This document shows positions 7,058-15,520 of a stretch of 15,521 bases of DNA, piece after piece (within the stretch, counting starts at the first letter, position 1; each line of letters begins with the position of its first letter). The notes under the pieces were generated by a model. That model searched no databases, was not told the origin of the DNA, and saw only the letters and a program-made list of their open reading frames with translations. Both the position numbers and the translations under genes were made by a program. Source of the DNA: an uncultured Collinsella sp. (GTDB lineage Bacteria; Actinomycetota; Coriobacteriia; Coriobacteriales; Coriobacteriaceae); the NCBI GenBank assembly GCA_958453935.1, contig CAUDZT010000052.1, positions 1-15,521 on the forward strand, given 5' to 3'.

Positions 7058-8199
7058 CGGGCGTCATCTCCTTGCTGTTTGGGGACGGTGGCAAACACGC
7101 GCCAGCCGGGGGCGCCGGCGCGCAGGCCGGCGGTGAAGGTTCCGCCAAGCGCCTCGACGCGCTCGCGCATGGAGACGAGCCCCATGCCTTCTGCGACGTT
7201 GCTGCTGCTCGCCGGGGTCGCGTCTGCGCCATCATCGGTAACGATGAGCTGGTAAAACGACGGATGCTCCATGCACCGCACGGTAATGGTTTTGGCATGG
7301 GCGTGGCGCATGGTGTTGGAGAGCGCCTCGCGCAGGACCGCCGCAAAGCAGTTCGCGACGTTTGCGGGCGCATGTTCGGTCATAACTTCAAGCTCAATCC
7401 GCGGACCGCCGTCCGAGCGCGCGCCTTCAACGATGCGTTCGAGCTGCACGGAAAGGTCGACGGCGTTGTCGTTGAGCGCGTGGACGCTGGCGCGCACGAG
7501 CTGGAGCGCCTCGTCAACGGTGTATTTGACGTCGGCGAAATCGGCGGCAACGCCGGGCTCGTTGGCATGGACCACGCGCAGGGCTTCGGTTTGAAGCGAA
7601 GCGCGCGTGAGCTGGTGGCCCACGTTATCGTGGATCTCGCGCGCGATGCGGGCGCGTTCGGCGAGCGTCGCGAGCTCGACTTCGTAGTCCTGGCGGTCGG
7701 CGAGGTCGCGGTTGCGTGCCTCGAGTGCCAGGGCGCGTTCTTGCAGCTTGTCGCGGGTGCGACGCATGCGTTCCTGTTCGCGCTCCAGCTGCGCGGTGCG
7801 CAGCGACAGCAACGTGGCGGCGACCGAAAGGATGGCGGTTAGCAACAGCGTTCGGGTGGTGAGCGCGCCGCAGCGAAGGTCCGTGGCAAGTGCGCAGGCA
7901 AACACGGAGCCAATTGCCAGCGCGGGCCAGATGCGTTCACGGCGCACGCGTCGCGCGATGTCATAGAGGGCGAGAGGTGCGAACGGCACAAACGGCGGCA
8001 CGAAGACAGCCGCGATGACGTAGGCGTAGCTGCCGGCCTCGCTGGCGCGACGGGCGCGTTCTCCCTGCGCGACCTCGGCCAGCGCGGCGATGACAACGCC
8101 AAGGCAAAACGCCGCGACCAGGCGAGCATCCACAGCAAGGCCCGTGGCGGCTGCGATGCAGCACGCCAGCACGATCGATTTGTCGAATAGCCTGTTCAT
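7054..8199 (-). CDS. Membrane sensor histidine kinase, HisKA_3 type
   Basis: From the ATG at 8199 the protein is 381 residues. About residues 7-130 contain four to five hydrophobic segments with no large extracytoplasmic loop, so the sensor works in or at the membrane. A coiled-coil linker (about 132-175) leads to the dimerisation helix with phospho-acceptor H190 in AREIHDNVGHQ. The HATPase_c domain follows with an N-box (LREALSNTMRHAHA), DDG and GMGLVSMRERV. This is the usual partner type for NarL-like regulators. The frame is open upstream to a TTG at 8244, but the ATG at 8199 gives a normal N-terminus directly before the first helix and has a -10-like box just upstream. The ligand is unknown; the architecture recalls LiaS/DesK-like small sensors of membrane stress. 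Confidence 0.9.
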   Translation of the reverse strand: MNRLFDKSIVLACCIAAATGLAVDARLVAAFCLGVVIAALAEVAQGERARRASEAGSYAYVIAAVFVPPFVPFAPLALYDIARRVRRERIWPALAIGSVFACALATDLRCGALTTRTLLLTAILSVAATLLSLRTAQLEREQERMRRTRDKLQERALALEARNRDLADRQDYEVELATLAERARIAREIHDNVGHQLTRASLQTEALRVVHANEPGVAADFADVKYTVDEALQLVRASVHALNDNAVDLSVQLERIVEGARSDGGPRIELEVMTEHAPANVANCFAAVLREALSNTMRHAHAKTITVRCMEHPSFYQLIVTDDGADATPASSSNVAEGMGLVSMRERVEALGGTFTAGLRAGAPGWRVFATVPKQQGDDAR

Positions 8200-8205
8200 A
8201 CGGGT

Positions 8206-8211
8206 ATTGTA
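8206..8211 (-). promoter_or_regulatory. -10-like box for a possibly leaderless kinase transcript
   Basis: On the minus strand TACAAT (8211-8206) matches five of six -10 consensus bases and ends six bases before the kinase ATG. No Shine-Dalgarno is visible in front of that ATG. The two facts fit transcription starting at or next to the A of the ATG, which is common in actinobacteria. No good -35 hexamer is seen. Confidence 0.4.
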
Positions 8212-8250
8212 CGCGATGCCGCGCACGGGGGAGGCGCCACTCAAAGCAAC

Positions 8251-8319
8251 CGTGACATTCCTCCCACGCGGCGGGGCGGTCGCGTCAGCAGGCTACGCGA
8301 CCGCCCCGCACTCGTGACA
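8251..8319. promoter_or_regulatory. Direct repeats CGTGACA flanking a hairpin between divergent operons
   Basis: CGTGACA occurs at 8251-8257 and again at 8313-8319, on either side of the long dyad at 8271-8309. The 62-bp separation is close to six helical turns. These could be regulator binding sites shared by the two-component operon and the ABC operon. With only two copies, chance cannot be excluded. Confidence 0.3.
8271..8309. other. Perfect 15-bp-stem hairpin in the divergent intergenic region
   Basis: GCGGGGCGGTCGCGT (8271-8285) is the exact reverse complement of 8295-8309, around a 9-nt loop. It lies between divergent genes, so it is not needed as a terminator for either. It may be an operator palindrome, or a leader stem or attenuator if the exporter promoter lies upstream of it. 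Confidence 0.7.
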
Positions 8320-8395
8320 AAGCTCACTGGTGCGCGCCGTCAGCTCCTGCGATGATGCAATCGTACCGGGCCGCAAGCAACAGAAGGGCCGCCTC

Positions 8396-9334
8396 ATGAC
8401 AGACATCGTCCACGTCGAAAACCTCGTTAAGCGCTACGACGACCTTATTGCGCTCGACCACTTTAACCTGAGTATCGCCCCCGGCGAGATCTTTGGCCTG
8501 CTGGGCCCCAACGGCTCGGGCAAGACCACGTCCATCAACTGCATCCTGCAGCTGCTCGCCTACGACAAAGGCACCATCGAGCTGTTCGGCGAGCGCATGA
8601 CGCCCGCCCGCTACGACCTCAAGCGCCGCATCGGTGTGGTGCCGCAGCAGGTGGCGGTGTTCGACGAGCTCACCGTGCGCGAGAACATCGACTATTTCTG
8701 CAGTCTCTACGTCAACGACCGCAAGCGCCGCCGCGCGCTGGTGGACGAGGCGATCGACTTTGTCGGCCTGGGCGACTTTACCAAGTTCCGCCCCGGTAAG
8801 CTCTCGGGCGGCCTGGCGCGCCGGCTCAACATTGCCTGCGGCATCGCGCACAAGCCCGAGCTCATCTTCTTCGACGAGCCCACGGTGGCGGTCGACCCCC
8901 AGAGCCGCAACGCCATCCTGGAGGGCATTTGCCGCCTGCGCGACGAGGGTGCCACGGTGGTGTATACCAGCCATTACATGGAGGAAATCGAGCAAATCTG
9001 CAGCCGCATCATGATCATGGACGGTGGGCGCGTGCTGGCGCAGGGCACTAACGACGAGCTCAAGCGCATGATTCAGATGGGCGAGAAGATTGTAATCGAG
9101 GTCGGCGAGGTTCCGAGTGCGGCGCTCGGTGCCGTCGCAAGCCTGCCGCACGTTCTGGACCTTTCGGCAACGGCGGGACAGCTCACGTTTTCGTGCGAAG
9201 CGAGCCCGCACAACCTGACGGACATTCTCGATGCGCTGCGCTCGCATGACGTGCCGCTCGGCCGCATCTATTCCGAACCGCCGACCCTCAACGACGTGTT
9301 CCTCGAGATCACCGGCCGCGAGCTGCGCGACTAG
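8396..9334 (+). CDS. ABC-2 type exporter ATP-binding protein
   Basis: The 312-residue protein has a complete nucleotide-binding domain in residues 1-230: Walker A GPNGSGKT (37-44), Q-loop Q84, signature LSGGLARR (136-143), Walker B LIFFDEP (156-162) and H-loop H193. A DrrA/CcmA-like C-terminal extension (about 230-312), common in ABC-2 export ATPases, follows. It powers the two permeases encoded next, which start 9 bp after its stop. The ATG at 8396 begins the conserved TDIVHVENLVKRY segment; upstream in-frame codons look non-coding. Only a weak AGAAGG site precedes it. The substrate (drug, lipid or peptide) cannot be told from sequence. The divergent two-component system is the probable regulator. 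Confidence 0.93.
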   Translation: MTDIVHVENLVKRYDDLIALDHFNLSIAPGEIFGLLGPNGSGKTTSINCILQLLAYDKGTIELFGERMTPARYDLKRRIGVVPQQVAVFDELTVRENIDYFCSLYVNDRKRRRALVDEAIDFVGLGDFTKFRPGKLSGGLARRLNIACGIAHKPELIFFDEPTVAVDPQSRNAILEGICRLRDEGATVVYTSHYMEEIEQICSRIMIMDGGRVLAQGTNDELKRMIQMGEKIVIEVGEVPSAALGAVASLPHVLDLSATAGQLTFSCEASPHNLTDILDALRSHDVPLGRIYSEPPTLNDVFLEITGRELRD

Positions 9335-9343
9335 GGGGCGGCC

Positions 9344-10531
9344 ATGTTCAACACCATCATCACCACGGTCAAGACGCTGCTGCGCCGGCCGAGCACGTGG
9401 GTCTGGGGCGCTCTCTTTCCTATCGCGCTTTCCACGATGTTCATGTTTATGTTTGCGAACCTCAGCTCCGACGGCACGGTCGACCCGGTGCCGGTTGCCG
9501 TCGTGGCGGACGAGGCCTGGGATGCCTCGACCTTTAAGGATGTGGCGGCTTCGCTTGCCAAGGCAGGCGACGACCAGCTGCTCGATGTGAGCGAGTACGA
9601 AGACTTGGCTGCCGCGAACCGTGCGCTCAAGGCCGGCGAAGTCGCGGGCGTCTACACGGTCGATGCCGCGGGCGCGCCCAAGCTTACGTTGCTTTCGAGC
9701 TACGATAGCTCGCGCGCCAGTACGGCGCTCACCGACCGCAGCATCCTGGAGACGGTGGCGAGCTCGTATACGCAAAATGCCGAGCTCATGCGCCAGATTG
9801 CCCAAGACAACCCGGCGGCGCTCGCCGACCCGGAGGCGGTTGCGCGCGCCCTGTCGCTCGAGGGCGGAACCCGCCGCGTGAGCCTGACGCGCACCACGCC
9901 CGACGGCACGACCATTTACTACTACGCGCTCTTTGGTCTGGTCGCGATGATGTCTGCCGAGTTTGCCGCTTTGAGCGTCGTCGATTTGCAGCCCAATCTG
10001 TCGGGCCTTGGTGCGCGCCGCTGCGTGGGCGGCCTTTCCAAGACAGCGTCGCTGGCCGGCATCTTTGTCGGCTCGTGGCTGGTCTCATTTGCCTCGATGG
10101 CGGTCGCGATTGGCTACGTGCGCCTAGTCGTTGGCGTCGACTTTGGCGGGCGCGAGGGGCTGTGTCTGGTGGGCGGTGCTGCATCCGCGCTTGCCGCCAC
10201 GGGCCTGGGGCTCTTTGTGGGCACGCTTCCCGTTAAGGGCGGCAAGGCGTCCAAGTCCGGTATCCTCACGGGCTTCGCTACCACGTGCGCCCTGTTCGCC
10301 GGACTCTACGGCGAGCCGGCGATGGCGCTTGCCGACGATGTCGCCCGCGCCTGCCCGGCCGAGTGCTGGCTCAACCCCGTCAAGCTCATCTGCGACATGT
10401 TCAACCGCCTGTATTTCTTTGAGGATCTGGGGCCCTTCGCCGTCCGCGCCGGCGCGCTCGTCCTGATGACCCTGGTGTTTGTCGTCGCCGCTACGCTGAT
10501 CTTTGGAAGGAGCCGCTATGAGCACCTTTAA
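9344..10531 (+). CDS. ABC-2 type exporter permease, first subunit
   Basis: The 395-residue membrane protein has the ABC-2 permease layout. One N-terminal helix (about 18-38) is followed by an extracytoplasmic domain of about 145 residues (40-185), then five helices near 189-212, 235-262, 273-295, 305-323 and 365-388. A GGGGG-rich ribosome site precedes the ATG. Its 3' end overlaps the next permease gene by 14 bp. Together with the ATPase and the second permease it should form one heterodimeric exporter. The extracytoplasmic part is Ala/Asp-rich with no motif I recognise. Confidence 0.85.
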   Translation: MFNTIITTVKTLLRRPSTWVWGALFPIALSTMFMFMFANLSSDGTVDPVPVAVVADEAWDASTFKDVAASLAKAGDDQLLDVSEYEDLAAANRALKAGEVAGVYTVDAAGAPKLTLLSSYDSSRASTALTDRSILETVASSYTQNAELMRQIAQDNPAALADPEAVARALSLEGGTRRVSLTRTTPDGTTIYYYALFGLVAMMSAEFAALSVVDLQPNLSGLGARRCVGGLSKTASLAGIFVGSWLVSFASMAVAIGYVRLVVGVDFGGREGLCLVGGAASALAATGLGLFVGTLPVKGGKASKSGILTGFATTCALFAGLYGEPAMALADDVARACPAECWLNPVKLICDMFNRLYFFEDLGPFAVRAGALVLMTLVFVVAATLIFGRSRYEHL

Positions 10532-11723
10532 GACCGCGCTTCGCATGGCGCTCGCGCACCCGTTATACCTGCTCATCTATACGGTGTTCATCTCGCTCAT
10601 GGGCGTATTCATCGCGGCCTCGGTGAGCTGGAACTCGTCGCAGCTTACCGAGTACAAGCCCTACGACACCAATGTGATCGTGGTCGACCGCGACAATAGC
10701 GACCTTTCGCGGGCGCTTACCAAGCACCTAGGCTCACGCTTTGACCTGGTCACGGGCGTTGGTGACGACATGTACGACCTTGCGGATGCGCTCGCCAAGA
10801 GTAACAGCGCCAAGGGCAGCGCCGATTGCGTGTTCTTTATCCCGGAGGGGTTTGAGGACGATCTTGTTGCAGCCGCGCGTGCGGGGGAAGACCTGCCCAA
10901 GCTCGATGTGACGTACGGCTCCGGCACCATGGCGGCAGCGCTTTCGTCTGCCGAGGCCTCGCGGTGGGTCTCGCTCGCGGGTACTGCGGCGGCACTTGAG
11001 CCAGCTGCTTCCGACGGCGATGTCGCCAAGGCCGCCGAGCATGCTGCCGCAAAGCGTGCGGAGGTCCAGATCGAGCAGGTCAAGGTTGACTCGACTGCCG
11101 CCGCTACACTCGAGTCGTACTTCAACTTTGGCGCGTATGCGATCATCTCGTCGGTCATCGTGTCGGTGGGGCTGGTGTTCTCGGGCATGAACGAGCCCGA
11201 GCGCGTGCGCCGCATGGAGGCCGGTCCGCTCTCCGAGCGCCAGCGTTCGCTTGCCGTGTTCGCGGCCGCCGCCGTGCTCACTGTCTGTATCTGGTTTGTG
11301 TCGAGCATGATGGGCGTCGTGGGCTTTGCCGGCGCGGTCGCCGAGGTCGGCGTGGGCCGTGTGTGCCTGGCGCTGGCGGCAACGTTTGCCCTGGCGTGCA
11401 CGCCGCTGGCCGTTGGCTTTGCCCTTTCGAGCCTGGGCGCGCGCGAAGAGCTGCTCAACGGTGTGGGCAACCTGCTTGGCTTGCTCATGACGTTTTTGGG
11501 CGGCGCCTGGATGCCGCTTTCGATGATGGGCTCGGCCGTGCAGACGGTGGCGCACTTTGTGCCGACGTTTTGGGTGAACGACGCGATCGGCAAGGCGCTT
11601 GCCTCTGATTTGACGTCTACCGTGCTGGGCGACATCGCCTGCGACCTGGGCGTCACCGTGCTCTTCGCCGCCGCCATCGCCGCCGTAGGCCTAGCCCTCG
11701 CGCACAACAAATCCCACGCCTAG
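10518..11723 (+). CDS. ABC-2 type exporter permease, second subunit
   Basis: The 401-residue protein is built like its neighbour. It has an N-terminal helix (about 17-36), an extracytoplasmic domain of about 165 residues (38-202), and five helices near 203-224, 244-273, 282-307, 313-338 and 371-396. The two permeases share architecture and probably arose by duplication, then specialised as a heterodimer. GGAAGGAG (10506-10513) sits within the end of the preceding gene and supports the ATG at 10518 rather than the in-frame upstream codon at 10503. The operon ends here; a repeat-rich intergenic region begins within ten bases of the stop. Confidence 0.85.
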   Translation: MSTFKTALRMALAHPLYLLIYTVFISLMGVFIAASVSWNSSQLTEYKPYDTNVIVVDRDNSDLSRALTKHLGSRFDLVTGVGDDMYDLADALAKSNSAKGSADCVFFIPEGFEDDLVAAARAGEDLPKLDVTYGSGTMAAALSSAEASRWVSLAGTAAALEPAASDGDVAKAAEHAAAKRAEVQIEQVKVDSTAAATLESYFNFGAYAIISSVIVSVGLVFSGMNEPERVRRMEAGPLSERQRSLAVFAAAAVLTVCIWFVSSMMGVVGFAGAVAEVGVGRVCLALAATFALACTPLAVGFALSSLGAREELLNGVGNLLGLLMTFLGGAWMPLSMMGSAVQTVAHFVPTFWVNDAIGKALASDLTSTVLGDIACDLGVTVLFAAAIAAVGLALAHNKSHA

Positions 11724-11764
11724 CCACCTAGTCATTGGGGACGTTCTTAAACGACTGGTCGCTG

Positions 11765-11819
11765 GGGACAGTCTTTGCCGATTCGCCGGCTCGCCGGCCG
11801 GGCTGGCAAGGACTGTCCC
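11765..11819. repeat. Long hairpin within the REP-like cluster (first)
   Basis: GGGACAGTCTTTGCC (11765-11779) pairs with 11805-11819 over 15 bp, with one G-T wobble. The loop itself contains GCCGGC palindromes that can pair. A 27-nt stretch (11764-11790) is repeated exactly at 15422-15448. It may terminate transcription from the upstream exporter operon, although no T-tract follows. Confidence 0.7.
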
Positions 11820-11857
11820 AATATGTCGGCACTTGGGGACGTTCCTTTCCTGCCGGC

Positions 11858-11917
11858 ACTCATTGGGGACAGACTTAAATGAGCGATTTCACTCATTTAA
11901 GTCTGTCCCCAATGAGT
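11858..11917. repeat. Perfect 26-bp-stem hairpin within the REP-like cluster (second)
   Basis: The arms 11858-11883 and 11892-11917 are exact reverse complements around the 8-nt loop CGATTTCA. Each arm contains ATTGGGGACAGACTTAA or its complement. A perfect 26-bp stem is rare for a protein-binding operator and fits a mobile palindrome or a strong bidirectional transcription barrier. Confidence 0.85.
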
Positions 11918-11957
11918 AAGTACCCAATGACTGGTTTGGAAAAAATTGCGCCTGTCG

Positions 11958-12021
11958 CTTAAAAATAGTTCACCGTGGTTTACTATTAGCTTAGAAAAGT
12001 AGCAGAAGGCTAACAACGGGG
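11958..12021 (+). promoter_or_regulatory. Candidate promoter and ribosome site for the MacB-type ABC operon
   Basis: The AT-rich stretch after the repeats contains TACTAT (11981-11986, four or five of six -10 bases), with a weak CTTAAA 17 bp upstream (11958-11963). GGGGGAT at 12016-12021 is a well-spaced ribosome site for the ATG at 12028. The local drop in GC compared with the neighbours supports a promoter here. Confidence 0.4.
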
Positions 12022-12027
12022 GATAAC

Positions 12028-12741
<714 letters not shown>

Positions 12742-12749
12742 GCGGCGCC

Positions 12750-15416
12750 ATGACACCTCTCGCAAAACGTCTCCCGCGCGAGCTGCGCCGCAATATCGGC
12801 AAGTACCTGGGCATCTTTTTGCTTATGTGCGGAAGCATCGCCCTTACCTCGGGCTTTTTGCTCGCGGCGCATTCCATCGGCTGCCTCATCGACGACATGC
12901 GCGACGAGTACACGATCGAGGACGGCCGCGTGACCACCTCCTTCGAGGCTACCAAAGACCAGCTCAAGGCCGCCGAGGATGCAGCCGGCGACGTCGGCGG
13001 CGTTACGTTCTACAAGAACTTCTCTATCGACGTCATCATCAAAAAGGCGGCTGGCGACGACGGCACCAAGCGCACCCTGCGCACCTACGCGCATCGCACC
13101 AAGGTTGACATTGCGTCCTACTGCGAAGGCAGGCAGCCCAAGACGGACGATGAAGTGGCAATCGACCGTGTCTTCGCCACCAACAACGACCTCGCCGTGG
13201 GCGATAAGGTCGAGCTTGAGGGCCGCACCTACACCATCTGCGGCATCATGACCCAGCCCGATAGCCAGGCGTTGTTCCTCGACAATTCGGACTTTACGGT
13301 GAACACCATCACGTACGGCGTGGCCGAGGTCACCGACGCCGGCTTTGCCGCGCTTGAGGACGCCGGCGGCGCGCCTGCCTACACCTACTCCTTTACCTTT
13401 ACCGATCGCGACCTCCCCACCGCGGATCGCATCGATACGGAGCAGGATATGGTCGAGGCGCTGGCCGATGCCGATGCGCGCGTGGACGATCTGATCGATG
13501 CCGATTCCAATCAGGGCATTGGCTATGCGCGCGACGACGTCGACGGCGACTCCATGATGTGGATGACGCTGCTCGACATTATCATCGTGATCATGGCGTT
13601 TGTCTTTGTGGTCCTTACCGACGCCACCATCGAGGAGGAGAGCGCCATTATCGGCACGCTGCTCGCCAGCGGCTATCGCCGTCGCGAGATCGTGCTGCAT
13701 TACCTGGCACTTCCCGCCATCGTGGGCGTGCTCGCGGCACTTTTGGGAACCGCGCTCGGCGTTGCGTTCTTTACCGAGCCCATGCGCGGTCTCTACTACG
13801 GCTCGTACAGCCTGCCGCCCTTCCAGGTGTACTGGAGCTGGGAGATCTTCGTGAAGTGTGCCGTGGTCCCCGCCGCTGCGCTCATCCTCATCACGCTGGT
13901 GGGCCTGCTTCGCAAGATGGGCAAGACGCCGTTGCAGTTCCTTCGTCACGAGGCGAGCGGCAAATCGGGCACCAAGCGCGGCCTGCAGCTGCCGGAGTGC
14001 ATGGGCTTTGTCTCGCGCTTCCGCCTGCGCGTCTTCCTGCGCAACCTGGGCAACTTCGCCACGCTCTTCGTGGGCATTGCATTCGCCTCGCTGCTGCTGC
14101 TCTTTGGCCTGGCGATTTTGCCCACGATGACGCACTACGCCGACAACCTCGAGACGAGCCTGGTCGCCGAGCATCAGTACACACTCAAGGCGCCGCTGGA
14201 GCTCGAGGGCACTACCGAGGAGCGCGAGCAGTGGTCGGCACTCGAGCGCTTGCAGTCGGTTGACGGCGCGCTGCTTTCTGCCGCCCAGGATGCCGATGAC
14301 GAGCTTGACGGCGCGGCCGATGCGGCGCAGACGGCAGCCGATGCCGCGACCGCATCTCCGTCTGCCGAGAGCCTGACCGCAGCGCAGGATGCGCTTGCCA
14401 AGGTCCAGGACAAGAAGGATGCGCTCTACGCGCGCCTTGACGATCTTGCCGATGCCCTCGGCTGCAACCGCGATGAGGCCATCGATCTGATCGACAAGGC
14501 CTCTAAGATCGACACTGACAACGACGATATCCACCCGGTCAATACGACCGACAACGGCGCGGGCGCAATCGCGCAGGCCGAGAAATATGCCGTTCACCAG
14601 CTGCAGTACGACCGTGGCGACGGCAATGGCGAGGAGACGATTTCTGTCTACGGCATCTCGTCCGATTCGCGCTACTGGAAGGGCCTCAACATCGGCGATG
14701 GCCGCGTCGTCTTTGGCGGCGGTCTGCTCGATAAGTTTGGCTGGAGCGAGGGCCAGAAGGTCACGCTCAGCGACAAGTACGAGGGTGAGCATTATTCCTT
14801 TGAGTACGCGGGCAAGGACTGTGCCTGGGGCTCCAAGTCGGACATGAACATCTATATGAGTATCGACGAATTTAACGAGCTGTTCGACAACGACGCCGCC
14901 TACTTTAACGGCTATGTGAGCGACGAGAAGCTCGACCTCGACGCGCGCTACTTTGCCGGCGACACCACGCCCGATGACATGCGCGCCGTGGGCGACCAGT
15001 TCATCGGCATGATGAGCAAAATGATCGGCATGATGGTCGGGCTCGCGGTGTTTATCTTCCTGCTGTTTATGTACCTGCTGACCAAGGCCGTGATCGACCA
15101 CAGCGCCCGTTCGATCAGCTATATGAAAGTCTTTGGCTATCGAGATAGCGAGATCTCGCATCTGTACATCCGCTCGATCACGCTGTGCGTGGCGGCGTCG
15201 CTCGTGCTGAGCCTGCCGGTGATCATCGGCTCGCTCACGGCCATCTTCCGCTCTATGCTGCTCGCCTATAACGGCAATATCGAGATTTACGTGCCGACCT
15301 GGTCCATGGCGGCATGCGTCGGCATTGGCTTTGCGACCTACCTGGTCGTGGCGTTGCTACACACGCGCTCTATCAAGCGCGTCAGCCTGGCCGAGGCCCT
15401 CAAAGTCCAAGAGTAG
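12750..15416 (+). CDS. Large FtsX/MacB-type ABC permease with duplicated four-helix halves
   Basis: The 888-residue protein has two FtsX-type halves. Half one has TM1 (about 19-41), an extracytoplasmic MacB-like domain (about 45-265) and TM2-4 (about 269-290, 320-341, 364-387). Half two has TM5 (about 434-458), a large extracytoplasmic region (about 459-750) and TM6-8 (about 754-780, 817-835, 853-875). The SGYRRREI and KVFGYRDSEI segments after TM2 and TM6 are the equivalent coupling-helix regions. Residues about 499-589 are Ala/Asp/Glu-rich and predicted by eye to be coiled coil, outside the membrane. I prefer the ATG at 12750 over the in-frame TTG at 12735, which would overlap the ATPase gene. 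No MacA-type adaptor is present, so the function (export, signalling or hydrolase control) stays open. Confidence 0.88.
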   Translation: MTPLAKRLPRELRRNIGKYLGIFLLMCGSIALTSGFLLAAHSIGCLIDDMRDEYTIEDGRVTTSFEATKDQLKAAEDAAGDVGGVTFYKNFSIDVIIKKAAGDDGTKRTLRTYAHRTKVDIASYCEGRQPKTDDEVAIDRVFATNNDLAVGDKVELEGRTYTICGIMTQPDSQALFLDNSDFTVNTITYGVAEVTDAGFAALEDAGGAPAYTYSFTFTDRDLPTADRIDTEQDMVEALADADARVDDLIDADSNQGIGYARDDVDGDSMMWMTLLDIIIVIMAFVFVVLTDATIEEESAIIGTLLASGYRRREIVLHYLALPAIVGVLAALLGTALGVAFFTEPMRGLYYGSYSLPPFQVYWSWEIFVKCAVVPAAALILITLVGLLRKMGKTPLQFLRHEASGKSGTKRGLQLPECMGFVSRFRLRVFLRNLGNFATLFVGIAFASLLLLFGLAILPTMTHYADNLETSLVAEHQYTLKAPLELEGTTEEREQWSALERLQSVDGALLSAAQDADDELDGAADAAQTAADAATASPSAESLTAAQDALAKVQDKKDALYARLDDLADALGCNRDEAIDLIDKASKIDTDNDDIHPVNTTDNGAGAIAQAEKYAVHQLQYDRGDGNGEETISVYGISSDSRYWKGLNIGDGRVVFGGGLLDKFGWSEGQKVTLSDKYEGEHYSFEYAGKDCAWGSKSDMNIYMSIDEFNELFDNDAAYFNGYVSDEKLDLDARYFAGDTTPDDMRAVGDQFIGMMSKMIGMMVGLAVFIFLLFMYLLTKAVIDHSARSISYMKVFGYRDSEISHLYIRSITLCVAASLVLSLPVIIGSLTAIFRSMLLAYNGNIEIYVPTWSMAACVGIGFATYLVVALLHTRSIKRVSLAEALKVQE

Positions 15417-15417
15417 T

Positions 15418-15459
15418 CATCGGGGACAGTCTTTGCCGATTCGCCGGCCGGGCGGCAAG
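15418..15459. repeat. Truncated copy of the GGGGAC repeat after the FtsX permease
   Basis: Bases 15422-15448 are identical to 11764-11790. Downstream this copy lacks about eight bases and the complementary GACTGTCCC arm, retaining only a short stem, TTGCCG (15433-15438) with CGGCAA (15453-15458). GCACTCATTTGAAC follows, resembling the loop edge of the second hairpin in the other cluster, so it may be a decayed or recombined copy. Confidence 0.75.
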
Positions 15460-15512
15460 CACTCATTTGAACTGCATCCCATTTCTTGGACTTTGAAATT
15501 AAGGTTCGAGAA

Positions 15513-15520
15513 AAGGGAGG
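15513..15520 (+). promoter_or_regulatory. Ribosome-binding-site-like sequence at the window edge
   Basis: AAGGGAGG at 15513-15520 follows an AT-rich stretch after the repeat. A + strand gene probably starts a few bases past the window end. No start codon is visible within the window. Confidence 0.35.

Larger units (their letters stand above)
11731..11934. repeat. Cluster of REP-like GGGGAC repeats
   Basis: Four direct units contain TGGGGAC followed by GTTC or AGAC/AGTC (near 11736, 11763, 11834 and 11864). Inverted partners are GTCCCAAT (near 11815), GTCCCCAATGA (near 11905) and CCCAATGACT (11923-11932). The first unit, AGTCATTGGG (11730-11739), pairs with that last one, enclosing two internal hairpins. 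Two tandem stretches (G-T/C-CGGCACT before TTGGGGAC, at 11825 and 11852) show local duplication. The family resembles palindromes linked to REP-associated (Y1) tyrosine transposases; no transposase is in the window. This cluster fills most of the 304 bp between the ABC operons. Confidence 0.75.

Noticed and set aside
8330..8395. Longer start for the ABC-2 ATPase
   Set aside because: The extra 22 residues do not belong to the ATPase fold, and the conserved N-terminal strand begins at the ATG at 8396.
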